A DNA stretch of 64,000 nt, taken from Cytophagales bacterium (GTDB taxonomy: Bacteria; Bacteroidota; Bacteroidia; Cytophagales; Spirosomataceae). The DNA lies in contig JAAFJE010000010.1 of NCBI GenBank assembly GCA_013298025.1, positions 62,001 to 126,000 of the forward strand, written 5' to 3'. Shown here piece by piece: positions 48,101 to 55,342 of the stretch (positions are counted from its first letter, which is position 1; each line of letters opens with the position of its first letter). The notes beneath the pieces were generated by a model, which ran no database searches, was not told the origin of the DNA, and was given only the letters and a program-made list of their open reading frames with translations. The position numbers and the translations under genes were made by a program.

Positions 48101-48297
48101 AAATTCCCAGAAACATCAGTTGATGCCCCAGACTTCGTTCCCTTAATCAAAACATTGGCACCAATAAGTGCTTCTCCCGTACTTCCGTCCTTGACGTTTC
48201 CTTTAATTGCCTTTCTATCTTGAGCGGATAGCTGAAAACACATCGCTAATCCAACAAAAAACAAGGCGACCTTGAGTTTAGTAATCATTAAATTCAT
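45178..48297 (-). CDS. SusC/RagA family TonB-dependent transporter
   Basis: A 1039-residue outer-membrane beta-barrel that imports nutrients using TonB. Signal peptide up to QLSAQ, then a carboxypeptidase-regulatory-like beta domain (about 27-105; IKGNVKDGSTGEALIGANV), the plug domain (about 115-225) with VSQALQGRIAGVTV and the SusC hallmark IRGFGTVGDNEPLYVIDGVP-type stretch, and the barrel ending in an aromatic C-terminus (LVGLNLTF). The paired SusD follows. Start codon choice between two Met three codons apart does not matter. Confidence 0.96.
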   Translation of the reverse strand: MNLMITKLKVALFFVGLAMCFQLSAQDRKAIKGNVKDGSTGEALIGANVLIKGTKSGASTDVSGNFTVNASSTDILVVSYVGYDTKEVSVGSQEVISISLSGVKTLSEVIVTGYSTQSKKNITGAVGTISSKDLLAVPSTGVSQALQGRIAGVTVAQEGGPGGGTMVRIRGFGTVGDNEPLYVIDGVPTQTGLNDINPNDIESVQVLKDASSASIYGARAGNGVVIVTTKGGKAGKTKLTFDAFMGNQIVPTLPGVLTAQQFADMLWTAQKNNGQSPSHPYFGNGTSPVIPDNFTPNIPVSKQGTNWLDQIFNNAPTQNYTLGVTGGTEAGSYAFSSGYTKQDGILLNTGFERFTGRVNTNFNLKKRIRVGENLTVSYSNKVGVANQNTENPVTMAIRMPSVLPVYGLDGRYAGGGIGGFNNAQNPVAALNRGKDNDDSRLRVFGNAFMELDLGYGITAKSSIGIDYLAGHTSKFTAINYEDAEVVGSNKLDETVTTLSNYTWSNTVAYTGKVGKGELNALVGLEAIQSKGTYLYASRTNYFSEDVDYRTLGVGASGIANDGSRTGNRLFSVFGKVDYNYDDFLLLSATVRRDGSSRFGASNRFATFPSVSAGLRLTKFEPVKKIFDDLKVRIGVGQTGNQQVGDYASYTLFSSDVNTTYYDIQGTKTSSQSGFANATLGNDNVKWETTTSTNFGIDAAFLKNKMTVSLDIYNRKTTDMLVQVPQPATVGFANPPYINIGEMTNKGFDLGVNYRDKVGKLTYDVGLNVSHYKNNVDKLGDNPLFSIAGAQAREQRLTRTQQGFPLSYFYGYKVLGIFQNSAEVSASPSQNFTTSEAGVGRFKYEDVNKDGKIDANDRTIIGSPHPDFTFGFNVNLAYEGFDVALFLQGSQGNSIYNFTKYFTDFAGVFYQSGKGTNILNAWTPSNTNTTVPKLSSGTPNGETETNSYFVEDGSYIRLKNLQIGYTLPKSIINKLGLERLRVYVQGQNLFTFTNYSGLDPELSLRSFSSADARTTNLDIGVDRGSYPVSKTLLVGLNLTF

Positions 48298-48354
48298 AAT
48301 TGAAATGTTGAAAAATAGTTAAATCAGTAAAATGTAAGTAAATTCTTTGCGTGT

Positions 48355-49242
48355 CTAATTGGATTGTATTATTGTTTTTATGTCATTTTCATCAATTATC
48401 GGTGTAGCTCCTTGTTGGGTAGCAACGAATGCTCCAACAGCACAAGCATAGCTCAAGCAATCATCTGGAGAAGAAGCATAAAGCCATTTTTTTAGAAAAG
48501 AAGCCAAAAAAGAATCGCCGCTACCAATGGTATCTTTTACCGATACTTGGTAGCCTTTATGTTCGTAAAGGCTGTTATCTTCTCCTATGAAAAAAGCCCC
48601 ATCTCCTCCACGAGTTACCACAATCGCTCTGAGATTAAAGCGTGTTTTTAAATAGCGTGCATTCAATTCATCACCCTCGTTTTGGTTGAACCATGAGCAA
48701 ATGAGGGCTAACTCTTCTTCATTGACTTTCACGAAATCGGCCATTTCTAATAAGTCAATAATTAATTCCTGAGAAAAAAATGGCATTCTTAAATTCACAT
48801 CCAAGACCCTGAATGAAGCCAAAGCAGCCAATTCAAACAAGGCATTTTTTGATTTTTCGTTTCTACAAGCCAAACTTCCAAAAACAAAAGCTTCGGCATT
48901 TTTTACCAATTGTTTAGTAGTTTCATCGGCTTCGATGGCATCCCAAGCAGCAGGCGACTCAATCGAATAGGTGGGGCTACCTTTTTCGGATAAACTTACC
49001 TGTACGACCCCTGTTTGGTAAAAATTGTCACGTTGGAGGGCTGAAATATCAATGCCTCTATTTACTAAAAAATATTCTAAGCCATCTCCAAGCACATCTG
49101 TTCCTACTCTACTAATCATCGAAACACTGAGTCCTAATTGCTTTGCATGAACGGCTACGTTCATGGGTGCCCCACCTTCAATTTTACCAGTAGGAAGCAA
49201 GTCCCAAAGCGTTTCACCAAAACACACTATTTTCTTCATCAT
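48355..49242 (-). CDS. PfkB-family sugar kinase (fructokinase-like)
   Basis: A 295-residue PfkB kinase that phosphorylates a free sugar, most like bacterial fructokinases: FGETLWDLLPTG and GGAPMNVAVHAKQLG at the N-terminus, the acceptor-site DVNLRMPFF, KVNEEEL, and the C-terminal ATP signature DTIGSGDSF with the catalytic Asp. It is the first gene of the minus-strand run, 57 bases before susC. A ketose kinase beside an epimerase fits conversion of a rare ketose to fructose followed by phosphorylation (inference). Confidence 0.9.
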   Translation of the reverse strand: MMKKIVCFGETLWDLLPTGKIEGGAPMNVAVHAKQLGLSVSMISRVGTDVLGDGLEYFLVNRGIDISALQRDNFYQTGVVQVSLSEKGSPTYSIESPAAWDAIEADETTKQLVKNAEAFVFGSLACRNEKSKNALFELAALASFRVLDVNLRMPFFSQELIIDLLEMADFVKVNEEELALICSWFNQNEGDELNARYLKTRFNLRAIVVTRGGDGAFFIGEDNSLYEHKGYQVSVKDTIGSGDSFLASFLKKWLYASSPDDCLSYACAVGAFVATQQGATPIIDENDIKTIIQSN

Positions 49243-49315
49243 TAGTTTGCTTTATCATTCAATATAAAACTTGAATCTTTTAAAGATTTAATATAAATTT
49301 TACCTTTAGACAATG

Positions 49316-49323
49316 CAAACTTA
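49316..49323 (-). promoter_or_regulatory. -7 box (TAAGTTTG) for the kinase-susCD run
   Basis: The minus strand reads TAAGTTTG followed by CATTG, about 74 bases before the kinase start, matching TAnnTTTG. No clear -33 TTG; such operons are normally activated by an HTCS regulator bound upstream. Confidence 0.5.
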
Positions 49324-49846
49324 CGCCTACAAATGAAATTAGGCTTTTAGATTTGTGCAATTAATTGTAGGAATTGTTCCAATTAAAAAAATAGCAGAAT
49401 AGTACAATTGGGTGCTTATTTTAGACTTTTTGAAGGGATTTATTATTGATTTTGTATCAGCAATTACAAAATCGTATCATATCGGAATAGCGTTAGAATG
49501 GTTTTGAAAACGATATTGACAATACCTGTAGAGAAAATGGAAAAAGGAGAAGTTGTTTTTGAAGGAAAAAACAATAATCAATTTTATCTAAAAGGTTTTT
49601 TATAAAATTTGGTACGATTCTATTACTGATACCTTTAAGCATTTATGTCAAAAATGCTTCTTTCAAAAATTGGTAGGAAGATTTATAAGCTTTCGTCAGC
49701 CATTGGTAAAGTAGCTGAGAAAAAGTCATGATAAAGAATGCTTATACAGTTTTTATCATGACTTGTTTTTGCGTTAGTATGGTACGTTGGTCTTAGAAGT
49801 GATATAGGGGCAAAGCTGTAGTAATGGTTTCAAGCTGAATACTGGG
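49324..49846. other. Gene-free intergenic region
   Basis: About 520 bases between the kinase promoter and the end of the next minus-strand gene. It should contain the regulator's binding site. A 35-codon plus-strand frame at 49498-49605 has no recognisable features and I do not call it. A terminator lies at 49723-49764. Confidence 0.45.
49723..49764 (-). terminator. Terminator after the minus-strand membrane protein gene
   Basis: Perfect 13-base stem (49723-49735 / 49752-49764) with a 16-base loop. On the minus strand it is followed by TTTCTC and lies 83 bases past the stop of the gene at 49847. Confidence 0.6.
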
Positions 49847-50575
49847 TCAATACCCTATTTTTCGCTCATAATAGCGTACAATTTTATCCAGTAGCACATC
49901 GCCTCCACCATAAAAAAACACGGCTCCCATCGGTGGGTTGGCGGTAGGAATGCCTCCTAATGTGATAGGATACCAAGCCCAACACCCCAACGAAGCACCT
50001 ATCAACTCGGTCATCATTACAACCATGGCTATAAAAAAGTAAAGATTTTGCCATTTTTTACGCAGCAATAATCCGAAAAAAGCTATTCCAAAAATCAAGG
50101 AGAATACATCATTTCTGTATTGCCATACACCCATAAAAATCAGGATAAACAACACAATAAAGATGGCACGATGCAGGTGTTCGTTTCGTTCTGCCCATTG
50201 GGTATGAGCAAAAATATACCCTGTGGCATATACAATTGCATGGCCAAAAGGCACATAAAAAGGCACATAAGGGGTACGATAATCGTACATACTAAGCCCT
50301 GTACAAAAGATTAGTTCACCCAGATACGACAGAGGCACCATCACAAACATCCGCTTTCTCAGTCGTCCGTCGGCTGCCGCAAACATCAATCCCACATAGA
50401 TAAGGGTTATGAGGTCTGTGAGGTATCTTCCATCAAAATAATGTAGTGCAAATCCAGGCGAATCTATCCACAGAAACAACAACAAAAACAAAGGAACAAA
50501 GCAAGCATACACGCTAAGTAAGGAAGCATTTTTATCTTGCTTATTAAAAATGGGATGCGATAAGATTTTTAGCAT
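49847..50575 (-). CDS. Multi-pass membrane protein of unknown function
   Basis: A 242-residue protein with about eight hydrophobic helices and short loops; I do not recognise a family. The ATG at 50575 (MLKILSHPIF) is chosen because an earlier in-frame start would overlap the aminotransferase gene and lacks hydrophobic or conserved character. Charged loops include DGRLRKRMF and RKKWQN; near the end is a Gly/Pro-rich TLGGIPTANPPMGAVFFYGGG loop that may be conserved. It follows the aminotransferase by 34 bases, so the two are probably co-transcribed. Confidence 0.65.
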   Translation of the reverse strand: MLKILSHPIFNKQDKNASLLSVYACFVPLFLLLFLWIDSPGFALHYFDGRYLTDLITLIYVGLMFAAADGRLRKRMFVMVPLSYLGELIFCTGLSMYDYRTPYVPFYVPFGHAIVYATGYIFAHTQWAERNEHLHRAIFIVLFILIFMGVWQYRNDVFSLIFGIAFFGLLLRKKWQNLYFFIAMVVMMTELIGASLGCWAWYPITLGGIPTANPPMGAVFFYGGGDVLLDKIVRYYERKIGY

Positions 50576-50609
50576 AAAAATATTAGCATGATAGCATACA
50601 ATGGAAAAC

Positions 50610-51821
50610 CTAGCACGAACTGCCAGCGTCGATACTTTCGAGTATGATGGCACAGGCTTCTCTGATTTGGGTTTCTGTAATAATTAAAGGCGGTGCGATA
50701 CGCATAGAATTGTCGCAAAACAAAAACCAATCCGTAATCACTCCTTTTTCAATAGCTCGGTCGATGATGGGTTTCAAAGTGGCAAAATCTTCAAATTCAA
50801 CGGCCATCATGAGTCCAAGGTTTCGGATTTCTTTGATGCTCGGATGCACCAATAAACGCCTAAATAAAGCCGATTTGGCTTGTACTTCTGCCAACAACCC
50901 TTCTGCTTGAATCACCTGCAAGGTTGCCAACGAAGCCGCCGCCGATACCGGATGACCGCCAAAAGTGGTAATATGTCCCAAAATAGGATTATTTTTAAAA
51001 ACGCTCATCACCGCTTGGTTGGCAACAAATGCCCCGATAGGCATACCTCCTCCCATGCCTTTGGCTGTGGTAAGGATGTCGGGATAAACACCAAATTGCT
51101 CAAAAGCCCAAAAAGTACCTGTTCGACCAAAGCCCGATTGTATTTCGTCGAAAATGAGTAACGTCCCCATATCGTCGCAACGTTGGCGTAAAGCCTGAAA
51201 ATAGGCTTGCGATGCCACTCTTACGCCTGCTTCGCCTCCGACCAATTCTATTACCACGGCGGCGGTTTGGGTAGAAATATGTTGTAAGTCATCGAAATTG
51301 CCATGCCTTATTTGACGAGTCATGGGCAGCAAGGGGCGAAAATTTCTTTTAAAATTTTCACTTCCCGAAAGCGACAAAGCTCCTTGTGTGGCACCATGAT
51401 AGGCATTGAAACAAGAGATGATTTCGGTTTTGCCCGTATAGCGTTTGGCCAATTTCATCGCACCTTCAATGGCTTCTGTACCCGAATTGGTAAAATACAC
51501 GTTGTCTAGCACGGGTCTATTGCCAGCACTAGGCAAAAAAGTTTCGACCAAGGCCGTTGCCAAGGCTACTTGTGGCGTTTGAATATACTCGCCATACACC
51601 ATCAGGTGCATGTATTTATCTACTTGCGTTTTTACGGCTTCTACTACTTTCGGATGCCGATGCCCCACGTTAGAAACGCCAATGCCTGCAATCAAATCCA
51701 TGTACGCTTTACCTTCGGTATCGTACATATACATTCCCTCGGCTTTTTCAATAGCCAAAGCCAGAGGGAAATCAGACGTTTGGGCTACATTTTTTAGAAA
51801 TAAATCTCTTTGCGTTATCAA
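50610..51821 (-). CDS. Class III PLP aminotransferase
   Basis: A 403-residue PLP enzyme of the acetylornithine / 4-aminobutyrate / ornithine aminotransferase class. The pattern GVSNVGHRHPKVVEAV, YFTNSGTEAIEGAMKLAKRYT, the PLP-phosphate region SCFNAYHGATQGALSLSG, DEIQSGFGRTGTFWAFE and the PLP lysine in TTAKGMGGGMPIGA are all present. The start is the TTG at 51821: the promoter at 51842-51871 lies downstream of the longer in-frame TTG at 51860, which excludes that one, and relatives begin at this ITQRDLFLKNVAQTS segment. Substrate not determined. Confidence 0.88.
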   Translation of the reverse strand: MITQRDLFLKNVAQTSDFPLALAIEKAEGMYMYDTEGKAYMDLIAGIGVSNVGHRHPKVVEAVKTQVDKYMHLMVYGEYIQTPQVALATALVETFLPSAGNRPVLDNVYFTNSGTEAIEGAMKLAKRYTGKTEIISCFNAYHGATQGALSLSGSENFKRNFRPLLPMTRQIRHGNFDDLQHISTQTAAVVIELVGGEAGVRVASQAYFQALRQRCDDMGTLLIFDEIQSGFGRTGTFWAFEQFGVYPDILTTAKGMGGGMPIGAFVANQAVMSVFKNNPILGHITTFGGHPVSAAASLATLQVIQAEGLLAEVQAKSALFRRLLVHPSIKEIRNLGLMMAVEFEDFATLKPIIDRAIEKGVITDWFLFCDNSMRIAPPLIITETQIREACAIILESIDAGSSC

Positions 51822-51841
51822 AATTTTGGTTGTTTTTCCTA

Positions 51842-51871
51842 CAAAAATACAAAGACGCACGCAATTTACAA
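51842..51871 (-). promoter_or_regulatory. Aminotransferase promoter (TTG-N19-TATTTTTG)
   Basis: The minus strand has TATTTTTG (51842-51849) and TTG (51869-51871) 19 bases upstream, overlapping the end of the upstream oxidoreductase gene. It decides the aminotransferase start in favour of the TTG at 51821. Confidence 0.7.
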
Positions 51872-52945
51872 CCGCACCACCGCACCTGTCCGTACCGATT
51901 CGTCACAAGCAAAGGCAATTTTTAGGCTATTGACAGCATCTGCCAAATGGTCGGTCAAATCTAGGTCTTCTTGTATGGCCTTCAAAAAATAGCGTTGTTC
52001 TCTGTTGCAAAGCTCTTGGTGGTTGGGTTCGTCGAGCATATCTATCCATTCGTCTTGATGCACAAATTTATTCTGCTCGTCGATAGTAGCCCGATGCAAA
52101 CGTAACGACTCGGTTTTGGTGTGGGCATCTACATTGTCTGATTGTCCTCCTGCTCCTGCATTTTTTGCCACAATCGACACGCATCCATCTGGACCAATTA
52201 CATCTTTTACAAAAAAAGCCGTTTCGCTCATCATGGGTCCCCAACCAGCTTCATACCAACCTACCGAGCCATCTTCAAAACGAATTTGGAGTTGCCCATA
52301 ATTATAATTGTCTGCCGGAATATCATGGGTCAATCTTGCGCCAATAGCCGTCACTTGTGTTGGTTTCGAGCGTGTCATTTGGCACATCACATCAATGTAA
52401 TGTACCCCACAATCGACAATAGGGCTAAGGCTTTTCATCAAATTGCGGTGTACGTCCCACATATACCCTTGGCTTTGTTGGTTGAGGTTCATCCGCATCA
52501 CCAAGGGTTTACCCAAGGTTTGAGCGATTTCAACAAACTTTTCCCAAGAAGGATGATGCCGAAGAATATAGCCTACTACTACTTTTTTCTGTTGGGCTTT
52601 TGCAACAGCCACAACCTTTTCGGCACCGGCTACGGTATCGGACAAGGGCTTTTCTATAAATACATGGCAACCCGCTTCGAGTGCCTCAATACAATAGGCT
52701 TCGTGGGTATCGGGATAAGTCGAAATGCAAACGGCATCGGGTTTGGTTTGGGCTAAAGCGGTGGTATAGTCGTCGAACAGGGCATAAACACCGCCTAGTT
52801 TTTCGTTGAGGATATGTTTGCTTTTGCCTGTCGAAACAAGGCCGCAAATATCAAATTCGGGCATAAGATGGTATGCCATCGCATGAGAAGCACCCATGTT
52901 GCCGCAGCCGACTACCAGTACACGTAAAGTTGTTGATGTGTTCAT
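51866..52945 (-). CDS. Gfo/Idh/MocA family oxidoreductase
   Basis: A 359-residue NAD(P)-dependent oxidoreductase. N-terminal Rossmann motif VVGCGNMGASHAMAYH, the conserved EKPLSDTVAGAEKVV containing the cofactor-positioning Lys, and a C-terminal alpha/beta domain with YIDVMCQMTRSKPTQVTA. Members oxidise sugars, inositols or act on sugar amides; no substrate can be named. It lies 122 bases after the sulfatase on the same strand and just before the aminotransferase promoter. Confidence 0.9.
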   Translation of the reverse strand: MNTSTTLRVLVVGCGNMGASHAMAYHLMPEFDICGLVSTGKSKHILNEKLGGVYALFDDYTTALAQTKPDAVCISTYPDTHEAYCIEALEAGCHVFIEKPLSDTVAGAEKVVAVAKAQQKKVVVGYILRHHPSWEKFVEIAQTLGKPLVMRMNLNQQSQGYMWDVHRNLMKSLSPIVDCGVHYIDVMCQMTRSKPTQVTAIGARLTHDIPADNYNYGQLQIRFEDGSVGWYEAGWGPMMSETAFFVKDVIGPDGCVSIVAKNAGAGGQSDNVDAHTKTESLRLHRATIDEQNKFVHQDEWIDMLDEPNHQELCNREQRYFLKAIQEDLDLTDHLADAVNSLKIAFACDESVRTGAVVRL

Positions 52946-53067
52946 TGGATGTAAGAAGGTAAATCATTAGAAGCGTACAATTTAAAGAAAAATGAGCAGA
53001 GAAGCTATACTGCTTTGATGGGAAAGCCTCGCCTCAAGCTTAAACGCTAGGCGAGGACTCAGGAGAT

Positions 53068-54495
53068 TTATTGGTTTCCTAAAGGGAATAATGCCGAAGG
53101 AAGATGGGCTTTCAACATCAATAGACTTAATTCTTGGGCTTTTTCGGGAAATGCACTGGCAAGATTCGTTGTTTCACTTGGGTCTTTTTCTAAATCATAT
53201 AACTCGATGGGTGCTGTAGGATGCTGAATCACATTCAGGCGTACAGCTTTCCATTTACCTTGCCGAATGGCCTGTTTTCCGCCTTGTTCATGAAATTCCC
53301 AATATAAGTATTCGTGTGTTTGGGGCTTTGCTTTTCCTGTCAATACGCCAGCAATCGAAAGCCCATCAATGCCCAACGGGGCTTTTGTACCTGCTAGTTC
53401 GGCAAAAGTGGGTAATAAATCCCAAAATGCACCAATGTATTGGCTTTTACTTCCTGAACGAATAAACTTTGGCCAGTAGGCAATGAAAGGTTCACGAATG
53501 CCTCCTTCGTACAAATCTCTTTTTACACCTTTATAAATGCCACTACTGTGAAAGAACGCTGGGTCTGCTCCTCCTTCTGTATGTGGGCCATTGTCGCTTG
53601 AAAAAATCACCAGTGTGTTTTTATCTAATCCTTTAGCCTTGAGTTGTTGCATCACTTCGCCAACATACTTATCCAAACGGGCTACCATAGCGGCAAAGGT
53701 TGCTCTAGGATATGCCTGAGAGGCATAACCACCTCCTGTTGCTTGTGTGCCATAATCTTGTCCTTTGTACGGTTTTTCTTCAAATTTGCCTTTGTAATAT
53801 TGTAACAAAGAATCATCGGGAGCAATCAATTCGGCATGAGGTAAAATATAGGGCAAAAACAAGAAAAATGGCTTATCGGCTTGTTGGTTAGCAATAAAGT
53901 CTAAGGACTTTTGATGAATCAAGTCGGGAGCATAAATTTTATTTTGGGTGAGGTTTTGATTCGGCTCAAGTATAATTTTCAAGTCATTATCCCACAAGTG
54001 ATTCGGATAATAACGATGAGCTAAACTCTGACAATTATAACCATAAAAGTAATCAAACCCTTGCTTGTTGGGGTCTCCGACAGAACCCACTGGCCCTAAG
54101 CCCCATTTGCCATAAGCAGCCGTGGTATAGCCCGCTTGTTTGAGAATTTCGGCTATCGTTATCACCGAATCAGCGATGGGTTCTTGTCCTTCCGGATCTA
54201 CACCTTTATTTCCTCTAATATAGGTATGCCCCGTGTGTTTGCCTGAAAGTAAAGCCGAACGAGAAGGTGCACAAACCGACGTACCAGCATAAAACTGCGA
54301 AAAAATCATACCCGAAGCCGCCAATTTGTCTAAGTTAGGCGTTTTTATCAGCCTTTGCCCATTAAAGCCTACATCTCCATAACCCAAATCGTCGGCTATG
54401 ATTAAAACAATATTAGGGCGTTGGGCATTCGAGGACTTTTGTGCAACGATTTGGCTATAAGTTAGGATAAATAAAAAAACTAAAATTTGTTTCAT
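53068..54495 (-). CDS. Secreted sulfatase (S1 family)
   Basis: A 475-residue exported arylsulfatase-type enzyme. Signal peptide MKQILVFLFILTYSQIVAQ. The metal-binding IIADDLGYGDVG (Asp35-Asp36) and the formylglycine-forming motif CAPSR at Cys75 (followed by SALLSGKHTGH) are intact, as are AAYGKWGLG and VIFSSDNGPH. It belongs to the N-acetylgalactosamine-sulfatase-like group common in Bacteroidota that desulfate polysaccharides. The C-terminal IELYDLEKDPSETTNLA is typical. No glycoside hydrolase is adjacent, so the substrate is open. A maturase is not in this window. Confidence 0.93.
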   Translation of the reverse strand: MKQILVFLFILTYSQIVAQKSSNAQRPNIVLIIADDLGYGDVGFNGQRLIKTPNLDKLAASGMIFSQFYAGTSVCAPSRSALLSGKHTGHTYIRGNKGVDPEGQEPIADSVITIAEILKQAGYTTAAYGKWGLGPVGSVGDPNKQGFDYFYGYNCQSLAHRYYPNHLWDNDLKIILEPNQNLTQNKIYAPDLIHQKSLDFIANQQADKPFFLFLPYILPHAELIAPDDSLLQYYKGKFEEKPYKGQDYGTQATGGGYASQAYPRATFAAMVARLDKYVGEVMQQLKAKGLDKNTLVIFSSDNGPHTEGGADPAFFHSSGIYKGVKRDLYEGGIREPFIAYWPKFIRSGSKSQYIGAFWDLLPTFAELAGTKAPLGIDGLSIAGVLTGKAKPQTHEYLYWEFHEQGGKQAIRQGKWKAVRLNVIQHPTAPIELYDLEKDPSETTNLASAFPEKAQELSLLMLKAHLPSALFPLGNQ

Positions 54496-54526
54496 CTGTA
54501 CGCTTTATGTAGTAAAAGAATATGTT

Positions 54527-54534
54527 CAAAAATA
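54527..54534 (-). promoter_or_regulatory. -7 box (TATTTTTG) for the sulfatase
   Basis: The minus strand reads TATTTTTG 32 bases before the sulfatase ATG, matching TAnnTTTG; no -33 TTG is seen. Confidence 0.45.
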
Positions 54535-54671
54535 CCGTTCTTCTGGCATAAAGCTATCCTTGTTCATCGGGATGTTTCGCACCTTTGGGAATTTTTTTTA
54601 TAACCATTCCAACCTTTTTGTTGGTAAAAGCGTCATTGTATTGGTTAAACCTGTTAAACTTCTCATTTTGT

Positions 54672-55115
54672 ATGAAATTACTTTCATTAAGTATCGTTTT
54701 CGTTGGTATGTTGGTGGCTTGCAACTCGGCAGGGATTGTTACGCCTTTAGATGCCAATGCCCAAAAAAATGCCAATAGTTTGGTTGGCAAGTGGAATCCG
54801 ACGTATCTGCAAAAGACAAAAGACCCTAATGCCCAATGGACAACCATCAATACCTTGGTTGCCTTGCCTACCATCGAATTTACAGCCGATGGCAAGTTTT
54901 TGAGCGATGGCAAGCCTGGTGCCGATTGTTGCGGCTTTGTTGGCGATAACTATACCTTTAGTAATAATAAAATTACGTTTTCGGGTTTTAGACCTTGTCC
55001 AGATGTGCTTTGTGTAGCCGCTGTATGTGATGGCTGGAAAGTAGAAAGCATCGTCAATGATACCCTGACGCTCGAAAGTTGCTTTAACCTAAGTAAGTTT
55101 GTTCGTGCTAAATAA
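54672..55115 (+). CDS. Small lipocalin-like lipoprotein
   Basis: A 147-residue lipoprotein; the ATG at 54672 begins the signal MKLLSLSIVFVGMLVAC (lipid Cys17), and the upstream open frame is coincidental. The mature part starts with a short N-terminal extension, then a small beta-rich domain with SLVGKWNPTYLQK, TIEFTADGKFLSDGKPGADCCG and a cysteine-rich RPCPDVLCVAAVC. This resembles lipocalin-like domains of Bacteroidota lipoproteins (GKW... ITFSADG...), with extra paired cysteines. Function unknown. It is divergent from the sulfatase. Confidence 0.65.
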   Translation: MKLLSLSIVFVGMLVACNSAGIVTPLDANAQKNANSLVGKWNPTYLQKTKDPNAQWTTINTLVALPTIEFTADGKFLSDGKPGADCCGFVGDNYTFSNNKITFSGFRPCPDVLCVAAVCDGWKVESIVNDTLTLESCFNLSKFVRAK

Positions 55116-55173
55116 ACCTCTTTTTTCTAAAAAAGTTGCTGGGTAAAACACCACAACAGCATAATTAAAACAG

Positions 55174-55208
55174 TCCCTACGTTTTGCAGAAAAGCGTAGG
55201 GATTTTTT
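55174..55208 (+). terminator. Terminator after the small lipoprotein gene
   Basis: TCCCTACG (55174-55181) and CGTAGGGA (55195-55202) with an extra TTTT/AAAA pairing inside the loop, followed by six T. Confidence 0.8.
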
Positions 55209-55342
55209 ATTTGTATATTATAAAAAAGAAAACAAACGAAGTAAAAAGAAAATAAATAAAAAATAAAACAAGAAAACAAAAATAGTTACATAACTTAGCA
55301 ATCAATTAATCAAACTATTTATTCAAAAAGTTATATAATTAT

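Noticed and set aside
49498-49605. 35-codon plus-strand frame upstream of the kinase-susCD run
   Set aside because: Too short, with no motif and no homologue I recognise; mentioned only in the gap entry.
52142-52756. 204-codon frame opposite the Gfo/Idh gene
   Set aside because: It is the antisense shadow of a clearly coding gene with conserved motifs, and has no family pattern.
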